A DNA stretch of 64,000 nt, taken from positions 62,001 to 126,000 of the forward strand of contig CAVQVG010000018.1 in assembly GCA_963717125.1 (NCBI GenBank), in the 5' to 3' direction. The stretch is from RYN-230 sp963717125. Its GTDB lineage: Bacteria; Actinomycetota; Actinomycetes; Streptosporangiales; Streptosporangiaceae. The translations under genes were made by a program, and so were the position numbers. The notes below the pieces were generated by a model. That model was given only the letters and a program-made list of their open reading frames with translations, was not told where the DNA came from and did not search any database. Shown one piece after another: positions 34,891 to 42,836 of this stretch (positions are counted from its first letter, which is position 1; each line of letters starts with the position of its first letter).

Positions 34891-34987
34891 GGCGTCAGGG
34901 CTTAGCCAGCCGGAGCTGGCGTTTGACACGTCGGTCCCGAACATCGCCCGGATGTACGACTACTGGCTCGGCGGATGCTTCCCCTAA
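34889..34987 (+). pseudogene. 5' piece of PF04672 methyltransferase gene, cut by the island
   Basis: MASGLSQPELAFDTSVPNIA followed by RMYDYWLGG is the standard N-terminus of this family (FDTSVPNIARVYDYWLGGKDN). The match stops exactly after WLGG at 34974-34975; the next codons CFP and TAA belong to different DNA. The continuation GGKDNYAADREAADRQ is found, same strand, at 42980. Hence this is the left half of a gene interrupted by about 8 kb. Confidence 0.75.
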
Positions 34988-35103
34988 GCACACACTAGTC
35001 GGCAGGCAAGGTATCGCCTAGCGCGCGTCTCGTAGATCTTGGTCCTGGTTTGGTGGTACATCATTCCAGGTGGGTGACAGATCGGGTCGTCATGAGCTGA
35101 ACG

Positions 35104-35636
35104 ATGAGGAACAGCAGAGCCCTCTACCCCAGGTGCACCCAGGAGTGTGAAGCCACTGATGACTGCGCTTACCAGCAAGGCCCGTGGTGGCTACTCGCCT
35201 GCCTGACAGCGCTCGTCGCGGGGCTCATAGTCTGGGTCGCGCTACGCGGAAAGCAGCTCGGTCCTGCCGCCTCCGCAGTATCCAGGGAGCAAGCGTTCGT
35301 ACTGAGCTTCTACGGGGCACTTGTTTCATCAGAGATGGGAACGACCAGCATGTAAGAGCGGTAGCTAGGGCATCGGCCCGGCGAGTGCTGGTAAATTACC
35401 AGATGCTAGGGGGGCTTGCTAGCACAATTGCCTATCTCCAACATGCACTCAAATTTTATGCTCAGGACAAGGGCTCACTAGATTCTGACCTTGTTGATAT
35501 GGGACTTAATGGCTTGCAAGAGCAAGTTGTCACTCAGATCTCTTGGGCTGATGCGGCTGTGCAGGATTGGGAGACTACGCCAGACGAAGTTGATGAGGAA
35601 GTTGCAAGAGCACGCGAAAGACAGGTCGGGCAATGA
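35104..35636 (+). pseudogene. Single-pass membrane protein gene, frameshifted
   Basis: First frame: a short N-terminus, one membrane helix (WWLLACLTALVAGLIVWVAL) and REQAFVLSFYGALVSS, ending at TAA 35353 after a few odd residues. From about 35330 the adjacent frame continues RDGNDQHVRAVARASARRVL, VNYQMLGGLASTIAYLQHAL and an acidic tail (TTPDEVDEEVARARERQVG). The parts read as one protein if one base is added near TCATCAGAG. The stop overlaps the next ATG (ATGA). Family unknown. Confidence 0.5.
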
Positions 35637-35895
35637 CTGACCTATTCGAGGAAGAGTAGCCCGAATCCTCAACAGCCGTGATCTCGTCATCAATCGCGGA
35701 AGTGAAGCAGGGGTAAGGCTGGGCATGAAATTCGCCGTTCTGGACCCTGCCGGGCAGGGTATCACGGACCCTGAAACTGGAAACGTTATCGGCTCGGTTA
35801 GCCGTACCAAAGTTCAGGTAGAAGTGACGCAGGTTACCGACAACCTGGCGGTCGCAAGGACATATCGCCATTCCACGGTGACATCGGTGGGGTAG
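35633..35895 (+). pseudogene. Small beta-rich protein gene with one-base deletion
   Basis: ATG at 35633 overlaps the preceding TGA. MTDLFEEE meets a TAG; adding one G there (GAGGTAGCC) restores VARILNSRDLVINRGSEAGV, RLGMKFAVLDPAGQGITDPE and TGNVIGSVSRTKVQVEVTQV up to TAG 35893. The INRGSEAGVRLGMKFAV pattern resembles the C-terminal beta domain of FlgT/CsgG-associated proteins and of uncharacterised proteins encoded beside membrane partners. An internal ATG at about 35727 could yield a shorter product. Confidence 0.5.
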
Positions 35896-35903
35896 GATCA
35901 GCT

Positions 35904-36173
35904 ATGGGCGATATTGCCCGCATGTTCACACCGCCACGCTATGTGGAACGAGCGGAAACCTTCAAGACATCAGAGGCAGACTGGGAGCCGCTCACCGAGG
36001 CCGAATCAATAGTAAAGAGGGGCGACCCAGTTGTTCAGATCGAAGTCGGCGATGACGCTATAGTGGGTGGCGTCATAGCTGAGGTAAACGACACCGATAG
36101 CATCGATGCCCGCGATAACGAGGTTTCCCTCAAGGAAATACCCTCTAGCCAAGAATCCGATTCCCATGATTGA
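35904..36173 (+). CDS. Hypothetical 89-aa protein
   Basis: MGDIARMFTPPRYVERAETF, then DPVVQIEVGDDAIVGGVIAE and an acidic Ser-rich tail (SSQESDSHD). It lies 8 bp behind the previous gene and probably belongs to the same three-gene operon. No family recognised; the composition (Ile, Val, Asp, Lys) and use of rare codons match the AT-rich island rather than the host. Confidence 0.55.
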   Translation: MGDIARMFTPPRYVERAETFKTSEADWEPLTEAESIVKRGDPVVQIEVGDDAIVGGVIAEVNDTDSIDARDNEVSLKEIPSSQESDSHD

Positions 36174-36180
36174 CTATTCA

Positions 36181-36250
36181 CGACTTGGATTGATCTGCCG
36201 GATCGCTCGGCCCTCGCGACGGGTTTAGAGATAAGCGTTAACCCAAGTCG
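36181..36250. repeat. Inverted repeat between island genes
   Basis: CGACTTGG at 36181-36188 and CCAAGTCG at 36243-36250 are perfect inverted copies; the match extends imperfectly on both sides (ATT/AAC). The 54-bp spacer is unstructured by eye. It lies between the genes ending at 36173 and starting at 36274; terminator, operator or element boundary are possible. Confidence 0.5.
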
Positions 36251-36273
36251 AACGTGAGCAGTAGGTTGTACCT

Positions 36274-36537
36274 GTGCTTACAGTGACCGACGTAGTGCGC
36301 TACCTAAGCCAGTTCCTAGCCCGGCGGTCGATAGAGGTAATACGGCCAGACCTGTCGCGTTGGCTGAGACGGCTCAACGAATACGGCGTTGACACCGTGC
36401 CACTGGCAATCGGCAGCGTGAGCGCGGCGTACATAGATCTATTCGTGTTGCAGGCATCGCGCGAGCCGAGCGCTCAGCGCTTGGCGCATGACGTGCGGGA
36501 CACGCTGCCAATCATCCGGCCATACAAGGGACGCTGA
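36274..36537 (+). CDS. Hypothetical 87-aa protein
   Basis: GTG start (VLTVTDVVRYLSQFLARRSI). Helical, basic: DLSRWLRRLNEYGVDTVPLA, VSAAYIDLFVLQASREPSA, RLAHDVRDTLPIIRPYKGR. No recognised family, no membrane segment. It stands upstream of the GmrSD-like gene, 213 bp from that gene's likely start, and could be a small partner or regulator. Confidence 0.5.
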   Translation: MLTVTDVVRYLSQFLARRSIEVIRPDLSRWLRRLNEYGVDTVPLAIGSVSAAYIDLFVLQASREPSAQRLAHDVRDTLPIIRPYKGR

Positions 36538-36750
36538 CACCGAGCGCAGATGCCTGACGACCTCCGCGACGCTCTCAACCGCCTCCACGGCCCTCCAGGT
36601 GGGGCCGCGTCAACGTGTCACAGTCGGGGAACACAGATGCCACATACAGGCACGACTTATACGAATACGCCTAAAACGTCCATTTGCAACACGGCGCAAG
36701 ATGTGGGTAATCGGTTTCTCGGCGCGCATCTCTTGGAGTATCGTTACGGC

Positions 36751-38436
36751 GTGCCTACTATCTATGAGCCCTCCAAAAAGACGATTGGCGATCTACTAAG
36801 CGATCCCTCGCGGAAAACCGCAGTGCCCGACTATCAGCGGGACTACAGTTGGAGCGAAAGTCATATAGATTACTTCTGGCAGGACCTCATGGAATTCAAG
36901 GAGGCTCATAACGAGATTTCGCTCAGAACGGCGGAATACTTCGTAGGGTCAATGGTCCGCGTTGAGAGTGACTCTGGCTATGAATTGCTTGACGGACAAC
37001 AACGGCTGGCTACCGCGGTAATCTTGTTGTCCGCGATTCGAGATCGCCTGAAGTCCCTAAACACTCAAGCCTCCCAGCGGACCGACGACAAATGGATAGT
37101 AGATCACGACGACCTGACAGACAAGCGGACATATTCGCTAACTCTTGGACGTTACGACCGTGATTATTTCCGCAGGCGGATCCAGGATAAGAATGGAAAT
37201 AAGCCAGCGGCAGATACCGAAAGCCAGAAACTGATTAACGCTGCGCGCCTCAAATTTGATCGTGAGATCGAGGCACAGCTAAATAAATGCCGAGACGAAA
37301 AGAGTAAAACCGACTGGCTCTTGCTCCTTAGGTCGGCATTGGTCGATCACGTAACTACGGTCACAGTTACGTGCGCGAGCGAGGATGAAGCGGCGTCGAT
37401 CTTTGAAACGCTAAACGACCGAGGTCTAGGTCTGTAGACGGTCGATCTACTGCGCAACCTTCTTCTGCGACAGGCAAGAGAGGAAGAACGGGAAGAGATC
37501 CTGTCAGTATGGGGAGAGATTCTGGCGGAATCCCTCACTGTGGATGTCGAGAACTTTCTTCGCCACTACTGGACATCGCGGCACGGTGACATAAAATCTC
37601 AGCGTCTATATCGAGTTATCCGAGGGTACCTAAAAGGTGAGAATGGTCCCCCCATCTCTATCATTGATTTCGTCCGGGACCTGGGTGATGCGCACAAGTC
37701 ATATATCAGGCTTTTGCGACCCGACTTTGAGGACAGACAAACAACTGAGGCGTTGTACGACATAGCCGATCTAAAGGCAAAAATGTTGTACCCTCTGCTG
37801 CTTAGCGGGCTGGCTGTGGACGAAACCTCTATGCGTAAGCTTCTTGACGCAGCTGTAACATTCTACGTGCGTAATGTGATCGTGGCAGGCCAAGGTGGTA
37901 CGTCGGCAGAGAATGTATTGTTTAGTGTAGCCCAGATTCTCCATGAGACGGGAAAATTGTCAGAGGTACTTCTTCAGCTGCACGACAAATCCGTCTCACA
38001 GGGAGCTTTCGAGGAAGCCGCTAAGAGCCTCACAGGCTTGGAAACGGCACAGGCCCGCTACCTTCTGCGTGGAATTGAGGTAGACCGCAGAGATAACGAC
38101 GAAACAGATATTGCTCGCCAGCCGAGAATTCACATAGAGCACATCTACCCTCAGAAGCCTAGAACGGCCAAGTGGGCCAACCATAACTCATACGTTAACA
38201 AGCTAGGCAACCTAACTATCCTCTCGCGACGAATTAACACTTCTATCAAGAATGCACCATTCGATCAAAAGAGGATCGAGCTGGCAAAATCAGAGTTGCA
38301 TCTCACCAAAGAGGTCGCCGCGAATGTGCAATGGACGGCCGCCGAGGTTGACAAACGCCAGCTTGCGCTAGCCGACGATATCATAAGGATATGGACATGG
38401 CCGCAAGAAGTTCTTGATGCAAAAGCATCGACCTAG
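36751..38436 (+). pseudogene. GmrSD-like type IV restriction gene (DUF262 + DUF1524) with in-frame amber codon
   Basis: 561 codons from GTG 36751. DUF262 part: AVPDYQRDYSWSESHIDYFW, LLDGQQRLATAVILLSAIRD (DGQQR at 81-85; the nucleotide-handling motif of GmrS) and ASIFETLNDRGLGL. The next codon (229, at 37435) is TAG; the same frame then continues TVDLLRNLLLRQAREEERE to a DUF1524 HNH-type nuclease end: HIEHIYPQKP (about 461-470), KLGNLTILSRRINTSIKNAP. In the family this position is usually Ser (TCG to TAG would be one change). Single-chain GmrSD enzymes cut phage DNA with modified cytosine. As written it would give two truncated halves unless read through. Confidence 0.85.
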
Positions 38437-38474
38437 GTGCCGTCCATGGGGAGGTTCGCAGGCTCTTGTATCAG

Positions 38475-39113
38475 TCACAGGTCCCGACCTCCGAGGCGGG
38501 CCGAGCCGACCTGATGCCAGTCCCAGAGGCGTTCTGGGCCTCGTTGCACTATCAGGCTGAGGGACTGCACGCTGATCTCGCAGGTCGGCAATTCCTTTCC
38601 AAGTGCCTCAATGATCGGTTCTGCGGGCTGCCGTCCGGTGCTATAGCAAAGGGTTACATGCGGTTTCCACGGCTGGATAGAGCCTGAAACCTTGTCGTCC
38701 CGACCGGTGACTGGACGTGTAGCGGCAAGCGCTGCTTGACGAATTGGTGCCAAAGCTTCTTGCGGATAGACGTCAAGCGCTATCGCCTCTGGGTGATAGA
38801 GGACCCGGCTGAACGTGATCTCTATGGGGTCGGTATCCGACAGGAGCGCTCTGGCCTCTGCGAGCATTCTCGCCATGCCGCTATCGCCTATTTCGTCGGC
38901 TGACCCAGCGATGAGCGTGGTGATGTGGAGCCACCGAAGAGGTGTCTGGTGAAGATCAGAGAATTTAGCAAGTCGGACGCGCGCATTCTCTGCGATGCCG
39001 CGGAGTCCTGCGTTATCACCCAGAAGAATATGCCAATATACCGTGCTCTCCCAAGGGCCGTTTTCGCTGCGGTGGTGCCAGCGGTCAACTAGCTCTTGCG
39101 GAAGCGGGCTCAT
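38475..39113 (-). CDS. 2H phosphoesterase / 2'-5' RNA ligase-like protein
   Basis: 212 aa. The two HxT/S motifs of the 2H superfamily are RWLHITTLIAG and WKPHVTLCYSTG, placed about 105 residues apart as expected. ESTVYWHILLGDNAGLRGIA starts the first repeat. Such enzymes act on 2',3'-cyclic phosphates, tRNA-splicing products or 2'-5' oligonucleotides. It lies convergent with the GmrSD-like gene and in the same direction as the TPR regulator, one base downstream of that gene's second piece (39114), so likely co-transcribed. Confidence 0.78.
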   Translation of the reverse strand: MSPLPQELVDRWHHRSENGPWESTVYWHILLGDNAGLRGIAENARVRLAKFSDLHQTPLRWLHITTLIAGSADEIGDSGMARMLAEARALLSDTDPIEITFSRVLYHPEAIALDVYPQEALAPIRQAALAATRPVTGRDDKVSGSIQPWKPHVTLCYSTGRQPAEPIIEALGKELPTCEISVQSLSLIVQRGPERLWDWHQVGSARLGGRDL

Positions 39114-39335
39114 TTAGGGCTCCGTTTCTTCCCGCTCGAACAGTGTAGCAGTTGAGTTGAATTCCCGGATCTGCTCTCTTAGCTCGGCGGCTGCTTTGCT
39201 TCCGTTGAACCGGGGTTGATCCAGAAGCCGGTATAGGTCCCGAAGATATCCGGTCACCGTATCAATGCGGAGATTGGGATGAAGGTCAAGGACAGGAATC
39301 AATTCTTCGGTGGCTTCATCAAGGCGGTTCTTCAT
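39114..39335 (-). CDS. C-terminal piece of the split HTH/TPR regulator
   Basis: 73 aa: MKNRLDEATEELIPVLDLHP, NLRIDTVTGYLRDLYRLLDQ, SKAAAELREQIREFNSTATL. In one-piece regulators of this class the text runs on (AHL-MKNRLDEATEELIPVL), so a one-base deletion turned a single protein into two ORFs joined by ATGA. Translational re-initiation could still make both halves, which might assemble. Followed directly by the 2H phosphoesterase gene. Confidence 0.6.
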   Translation of the reverse strand: MKNRLDEATEELIPVLDLHPNLRIDTVTGYLRDLYRLLDQPRFNGSKAAAELREQIREFNSTATLFEREETEP

Positions 39336-40357
39336 AAGTGTGCCATTGCCGCACCTACTCGAACTTGCGCCCAGTTTGCGGGATTCCGTGGGTCGCCTGT
39401 GGCCCAGCCTGCGTCGGCCGTTGCTGCCGCGCGGAGCGCCGTATCAGGATCTCCGCTGCGGAGGGCTACGGACAAGCCGAAGACGGCCTGGCGCTCGATC
39501 GGAAACGACCACACCGACATGCCGTCTTCGTTGGCAGGCAAGTTGTCCGCCACCCTCTCCGCGCGTTCGAGTGCTTCGCGAGATCTGCCTGTATCTCCGA
39601 GTAATGCGGCTGAAAGCGCTTCACGATACGCTAGCTCGATTCTCGTAGGCGTGAGGCGGCTAACGTCGAAGCCACGTCTCGCCATGTCCGCAGCATCCAC
39701 ATACCTGCCCTGCCATCGTGCTGTCTTGGCTCTGACACTCCAAGCGATGGCCTCATCAGACTCTGCCTCGCGAGCGAAAAGGAGAGCGGCGCCACCGTAT
39801 TCTGCTGCAATACGATTCTGGCCCAAGTCTCCGAGCAGCACGCATGCGTGTGCGAGAAGATCGGAATTTATCCGCATCAGTTCACGTGTTTGCCGAAGCT
39901 TCTGCTTGCCGCCCTGAAGAAGGGATTGCGTCTGCTGGTGGAGCCGCAGCACTTCCGACAGTACACTTTTTGGCGACGCTTGAATGTGAGCACGGGCCAG
40001 TGATCTGCCCGCCTGCGCCAACGCGTCCACCACATCATCGCTCACATTAGTATAGCTGAGCCAGGCCGAAATACGGTGAACCTGAACCAGGGGAGAACCC
40101 TGGTGGGGTGCCGCTTCCTCTGGATCTTCATCGAGCAAGAGCCAGAACTGTGCTCTGGCTTGCGCAGAGGCTCTTGCAAGCGCGGCATCCAGGATTTCTT
40201 GAGTCGCGGGCAGTGGGGTCATATTCGGGTTTTTGCGCCAATATGCAACTGTTCGAGTGGCGATACCCAGGTGCTCTGCGAAGTGTTCGTTGGTCATCCG
40301 CAGCGCGCGCCGCAGCGCGTCGGCTTTACCGCCGTCCCACGACGCCACAGCGTCCAT
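39332..40357 (-). CDS. HTH regulator with TPR-like C-terminal domain (5' part of split gene)
   Basis: 341 aa from ATG 40357 (MDAVASWDGGKADALRRALR). N-terminal HTH: MTNEHFAEHLGIATRTVAYW followed by RKNPNMTPLP, XRE-like. The rest consists of TPR-type helical pairs (LLAHACVLLGDLGQNRIAAE; YVDAADMARRGFDVSRLTPT; REALERAERVADNLPANEDG; DTALRAAATADAGWATG). It ends ...GAAMAHL at TGA 39332, overlapping the ATG of the next ORF, which encodes the missing C-terminus. Actinomycete regulators of this type sit beside small partner genes. Four TGCA boxes lie upstream. Confidence 0.75.
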   Translation of the reverse strand: MDAVASWDGGKADALRRALRMTNEHFAEHLGIATRTVAYWRKNPNMTPLPATQEILDAALARASAQARAQFWLLLDEDPEEAAPHQGSPLVQVHRISAWLSYTNVSDDVVDALAQAGRSLARAHIQASPKSVLSEVLRLHQQTQSLLQGGKQKLRQTRELMRINSDLLAHACVLLGDLGQNRIAAEYGGAALLFAREAESDEAIAWSVRAKTARWQGRYVDAADMARRGFDVSRLTPTRIELAYREALSAALLGDTGRSREALERAERVADNLPANEDGMSVWSFPIERQAVFGLSVALRSGDPDTALRAAATADAGWATGDPRNPANWAQVRVGAAMAHL

Positions 40358-40384
40358 GGCTGAGACCCAACTTTCGCAGCTTGT

Positions 40385-40422
40385 TGCACCGTGATTGCAC
40401 TGTGGCTGCACTGGCGTTGCAT
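40385..40422. promoter_or_regulatory. Four TGCA(C/T) boxes at exact 11-bp spacing
   Basis: TGCAC at 40385, 40396 and 40407, TGCAT at 40418; three of four are preceded by T. The spacing of 11 bp equals about one helical turn, so all boxes face one side of the DNA. The array lies in the divergent region between the HTH/TPR regulator (start 40357) and the operon beginning at 40501, fitting a cooperative operator. Confidence 0.6.
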
Positions 40423-40500
40423 GGTCTGCGCTGTGTGCAGCCGGTTCAATTTTAAGCGTGTTCAGGTGTTCAGCGTCACTGCCGGGAGGAGGACAGTCAC

Positions 40501-40826
40501 ATGGATCACCTGCCGATGCTCTCCGGGGCCGAGCCAGCCGGGCACACCAGCTCCGGGCGCGCTTCTGCTGCCAGTTCCACCGTACCGCCTGTCACTGCCG
40601 AGGCGGAGCGAATGGCCGCTGCGCTGATGAAGCGCTGTCCTGGTGCCCTGGTGTGGTTCGGCCTCGTACCCGCCGTTGGTGGGCGTTCGCCATGCTGCGT
40701 GGGGCCTGGACGCTGCTGGAAACGCAGACCGTCGAGGAAATTGCTCAAACCCTAATGGCACCCGGGGAGGTGAGAACTGGTGAGTGGAGACAGTCTTCAG
40801 GTAGAGGATGGCCCGGTGCCGTTTGA
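40501..40826 (+). pseudogene. Small actinomycete protein gene with frameshift
   Basis: ATG at 40501 preceded by GGGAGGAGG. First frame: TVPPVTAEAERMAAALMKRC then PGALVWFG; the adjacent frame continues from about 40660 with TRRWWAFAMLRGAWTLLETQ and TVEEIAQTLMAPGEV. Together this has the layout of short actinomycete proteins with a W...RRxWxA...A.tpeeLa.al pattern found beside XRE regulators. The second frame runs to TGA at 40824, past the start of the methyltransferase gene. Confidence 0.5.
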
Positions 40827-41613
40827 CACGACGGTTCCTAATGTGGCGCGGATTTACGATTTCCTGCTTCAGGGTAAGGACAATTTTGCTGCTGACCGTC
40901 AGGCGGCCGGGAAGTTGCTGAAGGCTGTTCCGTCGGCGGCTTCTGCGGCGCGGGATAACCGGTTGTTCCTTACCCGGGCCGTGGAGTTCCTGGCGCGTGA
41001 AGTGGGAATCCGCCAGTTCCTGGATATCGGCACTGGTTTGCCGACGGCCGGCAGCGTGCACGAGAAAGCACAGGAAGCCGACCCGCTCTGCCACGTTGTT
41101 TATGTCGACAATGACCCCATAGTGATCACCCATGCTAATGTGTTGCTCGCAGATTCGTTAAGGGTTGCGGCTGTCCAGGCTGACCTGCGGAACCCAGATT
41201 TCCTGCTTTCGCTGCCAACTGTGCGGGCACTTATCGACTTCGAGCAGCCCGTCGCGGTGCTCATGGTCGCGGTGCTGCATTTTGTTGCCGATGACGAGGA
41301 CCCGTGGTCGATCGTCAGCAGATATATGTCCGCGATGGCACCGGGCAGCTACCTGGTGATTTCCCATGTCACCGGGGACGGCTCGCCGGCCGAGGCCATC
41401 CAGGAGGCAGCCGGGATTTACGAGCACGCCTCGGCGGCCGGGACTGCACGCCCACGCGCGGAAGTGGCCCGGTTCTTCCGCGGTCTCGATATGGTCGCCC
41501 CGGGCCTGGCCGACGTCAAATACTGGCGCAATCCGCTGCCAAGACGGAACCCAGGACCGTTGTTGTTTTGCGCGGGCGTTGGCCGCAAGCCCGCGAGAGA
41601 GGCGGTGACCTGA
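40780..41613 (+). CDS. SAM-dependent methyltransferase, PF04672 (Methyltransf_19), intact
   Basis: 277 aa; GTG start with GGGGAGG 9-10 nt upstream. Family motifs: VPFDTTVPNVARIYDFLLQG and KDNFAADRQAAGKLLK (here LLQGKDN instead of WLGGKDN), SAM-binding IRQFLDIGTGLPTAGSVHEK, VVYVDNDPIVITHANVLLAD, AVLMVAVLHFVADDEDPWSI, GSYLVISHVTGDG and LDMVAPGLADVKYWR. Substrates are unknown. First gene of a compact operon of six (40780-42836). The gene lies inside the island whose insertion disrupted another copy of the same family. Confidence 0.88.
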   Translation: MSGDSLQVEDGPVPFDTTVPNVARIYDFLLQGKDNFAADRQAAGKLLKAVPSAASAARDNRLFLTRAVEFLAREVGIRQFLDIGTGLPTAGSVHEKAQEADPLCHVVYVDNDPIVITHANVLLADSLRVAAVQADLRNPDFLLSLPTVRALIDFEQPVAVLMVAVLHFVADDEDPWSIVSRYMSAMAPGSYLVISHVTGDGSPAEAIQEAAGIYEHASAAGTARPRAEVARFFRGLDMVAPGLADVKYWRNPLPRRNPGPLLFCAGVGRKPAREAVT

Positions 41614-41873
41614 TGAGGCAGAGGGTTATCACCGATGGTATAGCGCACTGGCACGCGGGCGAGCGGCACACGGTGCGGATCACCGACGAGGCAGACGGCC
41701 TGCTCGACTGGTTCCTTATCGCTATGCCGCGTGACCGCCCCGGCCTGGAAACCCTCTGGCATACGAGCTGGCACACCTACCCGGGCAGCGAATGGCAGGA
41801 GGAACCCCCGGGCTGCTGGTCACGTCCCGTATTCCGGCACGGCATCAGCAGCGGTAGTGAGGCGGGGCCGTGA
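41613..41873 (+). CDS. Hypothetical 86-aa protein
   Basis: ATG shares one base with the methyltransferase TGA. MRQRVITDGIAHWHAGERHT, VRITDEADGLLDWFLIAMPR, SWHTYPGSEWQEEPPGCWSR. Trp/His-rich, no recognised family. The stop overlaps the GTG of the following HTH gene (GTGA), so both are coupled. Coupling and normal codon bias support a real gene. Confidence 0.55.
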   Translation: MRQRVITDGIAHWHAGERHTVRITDEADGLLDWFLIAMPRDRPGLETLWHTSWHTYPGSEWQEEPPGCWSRPVFRHGISSGSEAGP

Positions 41874-42169
41874 GGAACACGCGCGTACGGGACGCGCCGC
41901 CCCCAGACCCTAGGCAGAGAGCCGTGCGTGAGGTGCTCGGCGCGCGTTTGCGGGCTGAACGGGAATCACGCGGATGGAGCTACCGACATCTGGCCGGAAA
42001 GCTCAGCGACGCTTCGGCTGGTATCTGCCCCGTCCCAGATGTTGAGTCGATCATTCCTCAGATACGCCGCTGGGAACGCGGCGCGGCCGGGATCGGTGAG
42101 CGTTACCGGACTTTGTACTGCATCGCGTTCGGCATGGGAATGGAACTGTGGGACGTGAGGCAATCATGA
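41870..42169 (+). CDS. XRE-type HTH DNA-binding protein
   Basis: 99 aa, GTG start in GTGA overlap. HTH: REVLGARLRAERESRGWSYR, HLAGKLSDASAGI, then VESIIPQIRRWERGAAGIGE with the typical IRRWERG end and RYRTLYCIAFGM. Plasmid- and ICE-borne actinomycete elements often encode such short XRE proteins. Probably regulates its own operon. Confidence 0.7.
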   Translation: MRNTRVRDAPPPDPRQRAVREVLGARLRAERESRGWSYRHLAGKLSDASAGICPVPDVESIIPQIRRWERGAAGIGERYRTLYCIAFGMGMELWDVRQS

Positions 42170-42200
42170 CGCCTGATTCCCACACGAATACGCAGAGGCA

Positions 42201-42440
42201 GTGGAGGCGCGGAACGTGTCCCCTGACGATAGCCGGGAAGCAGCCCGTGCGATTGAGCAGCAGCAGCCAGGCTGGATGGTTGTCTACGGGATTTACAGCA
42301 AAGAGTACGTCGCGTTTCCCTTATTTCCCGCACCGCGCGGGACGATTCTCACCGCCACCCACCCGCCAGCGCTCATCAACCAAATGCTGCAGGCCGAACG
42401 GCGGATATTCGGCAAACCCCGTCATCGCGGGGAGCTGTGA
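42201..42440 (+). CDS. Hypothetical 79-aa protein
   Basis: GTG start at 42201 (VEARNVSPDDSREAARAIEQ). QQPGWMVVYGIYSKEYVAFP, LFPAPRGTILTATHPPALIN, QMLQAERRIFGKPRHRGEL. The pattern PGWxVxYGxxSxxYxAFP is common in small actinomycete proteins encoded beside XRE regulators and is unassigned. Ends in a GTGA overlap with the next ORF. Confidence 0.6.
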   Translation: MEARNVSPDDSREAARAIEQQQPGWMVVYGIYSKEYVAFPLFPAPRGTILTATHPPALINQMLQAERRIFGKPRHRGEL

Positions 42441-42661
42441 AAGCTCCCGGCCCGTGCCAGGCACGCCGGTGCTCACACAAATGTGCCGTGTCTGTCAGCA
42501 GGCACGGGCCGGGGTGCCAGGCCCCCGGCCCGCGTCCGTGCCCGGCATGCCCCGGAACGCAGCGGACGCGGCCGCTCCAACACCGCGTCCAGGAAACGCG
42601 GAAGGAGGTGCCGGAGTATGGCGGGCCAGCGGCTCAGCACGAAGACGGCCGCCCGGGATGA
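42437..42661 (+). CDS. Possible Cys-rich 74-aa protein
   Basis: GTG at 42437 overlaps the preceding TGA. Eight cysteines in the first half (CQARRCSHKCAVSVS; GCQAPGPRPCPACPG) could form zinc sites, but this DNA is GC-rich in all frames and the C-terminal half overlaps the next gene by 44 bp, so the coding call is weak. Supported mainly by translational coupling. Confidence 0.35.
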   Translation: MKAPGPCQARRCSHKCAVSVSRHGPGCQAPGPRPCPACPGTQRTRPLQHRVQETRKEVPEYGGPAAQHEDGRPG

Positions 42662-42836
42662 GCGATTGCGCCGGTACGCGGAACTGCGTGACCGGGGCAT
42701 GCCGCGCAGTGAGGCAGTACGCGAAGTTGGCGTGGCCTTTGAGGGCGCAGGCGCGGCTTATGAGCGGTGGTACCGGTCAGATCGTGGCCTGCCACCCCGG
42801 CCGCCCAGACGGGCCAATACACCCTGGTTCGTGTGA
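42618..42836 (+). CDS. Small helical, HTH-like 72-aa protein
   Basis: ATG at 42618 with GGAGG 9-10 nt upstream. MAGQRLSTKTAARDERLRRY, AELRDRGMPRSEAVREVGVA, FEGAGAAYERWYRSDRGLPP. The LRDRGMPRSEAVREVG segment resembles a homeodomain-like/recombinase-associated HTH. Last gene before the right end of the island; could be an excisionase-like or regulatory protein, which is speculative. Confidence 0.55.
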   Translation: MAGQRLSTKTAARDERLRRYAELRDRGMPRSEAVREVGVAFEGAGAAYERWYRSDRGLPPRPPRRANTPWFV

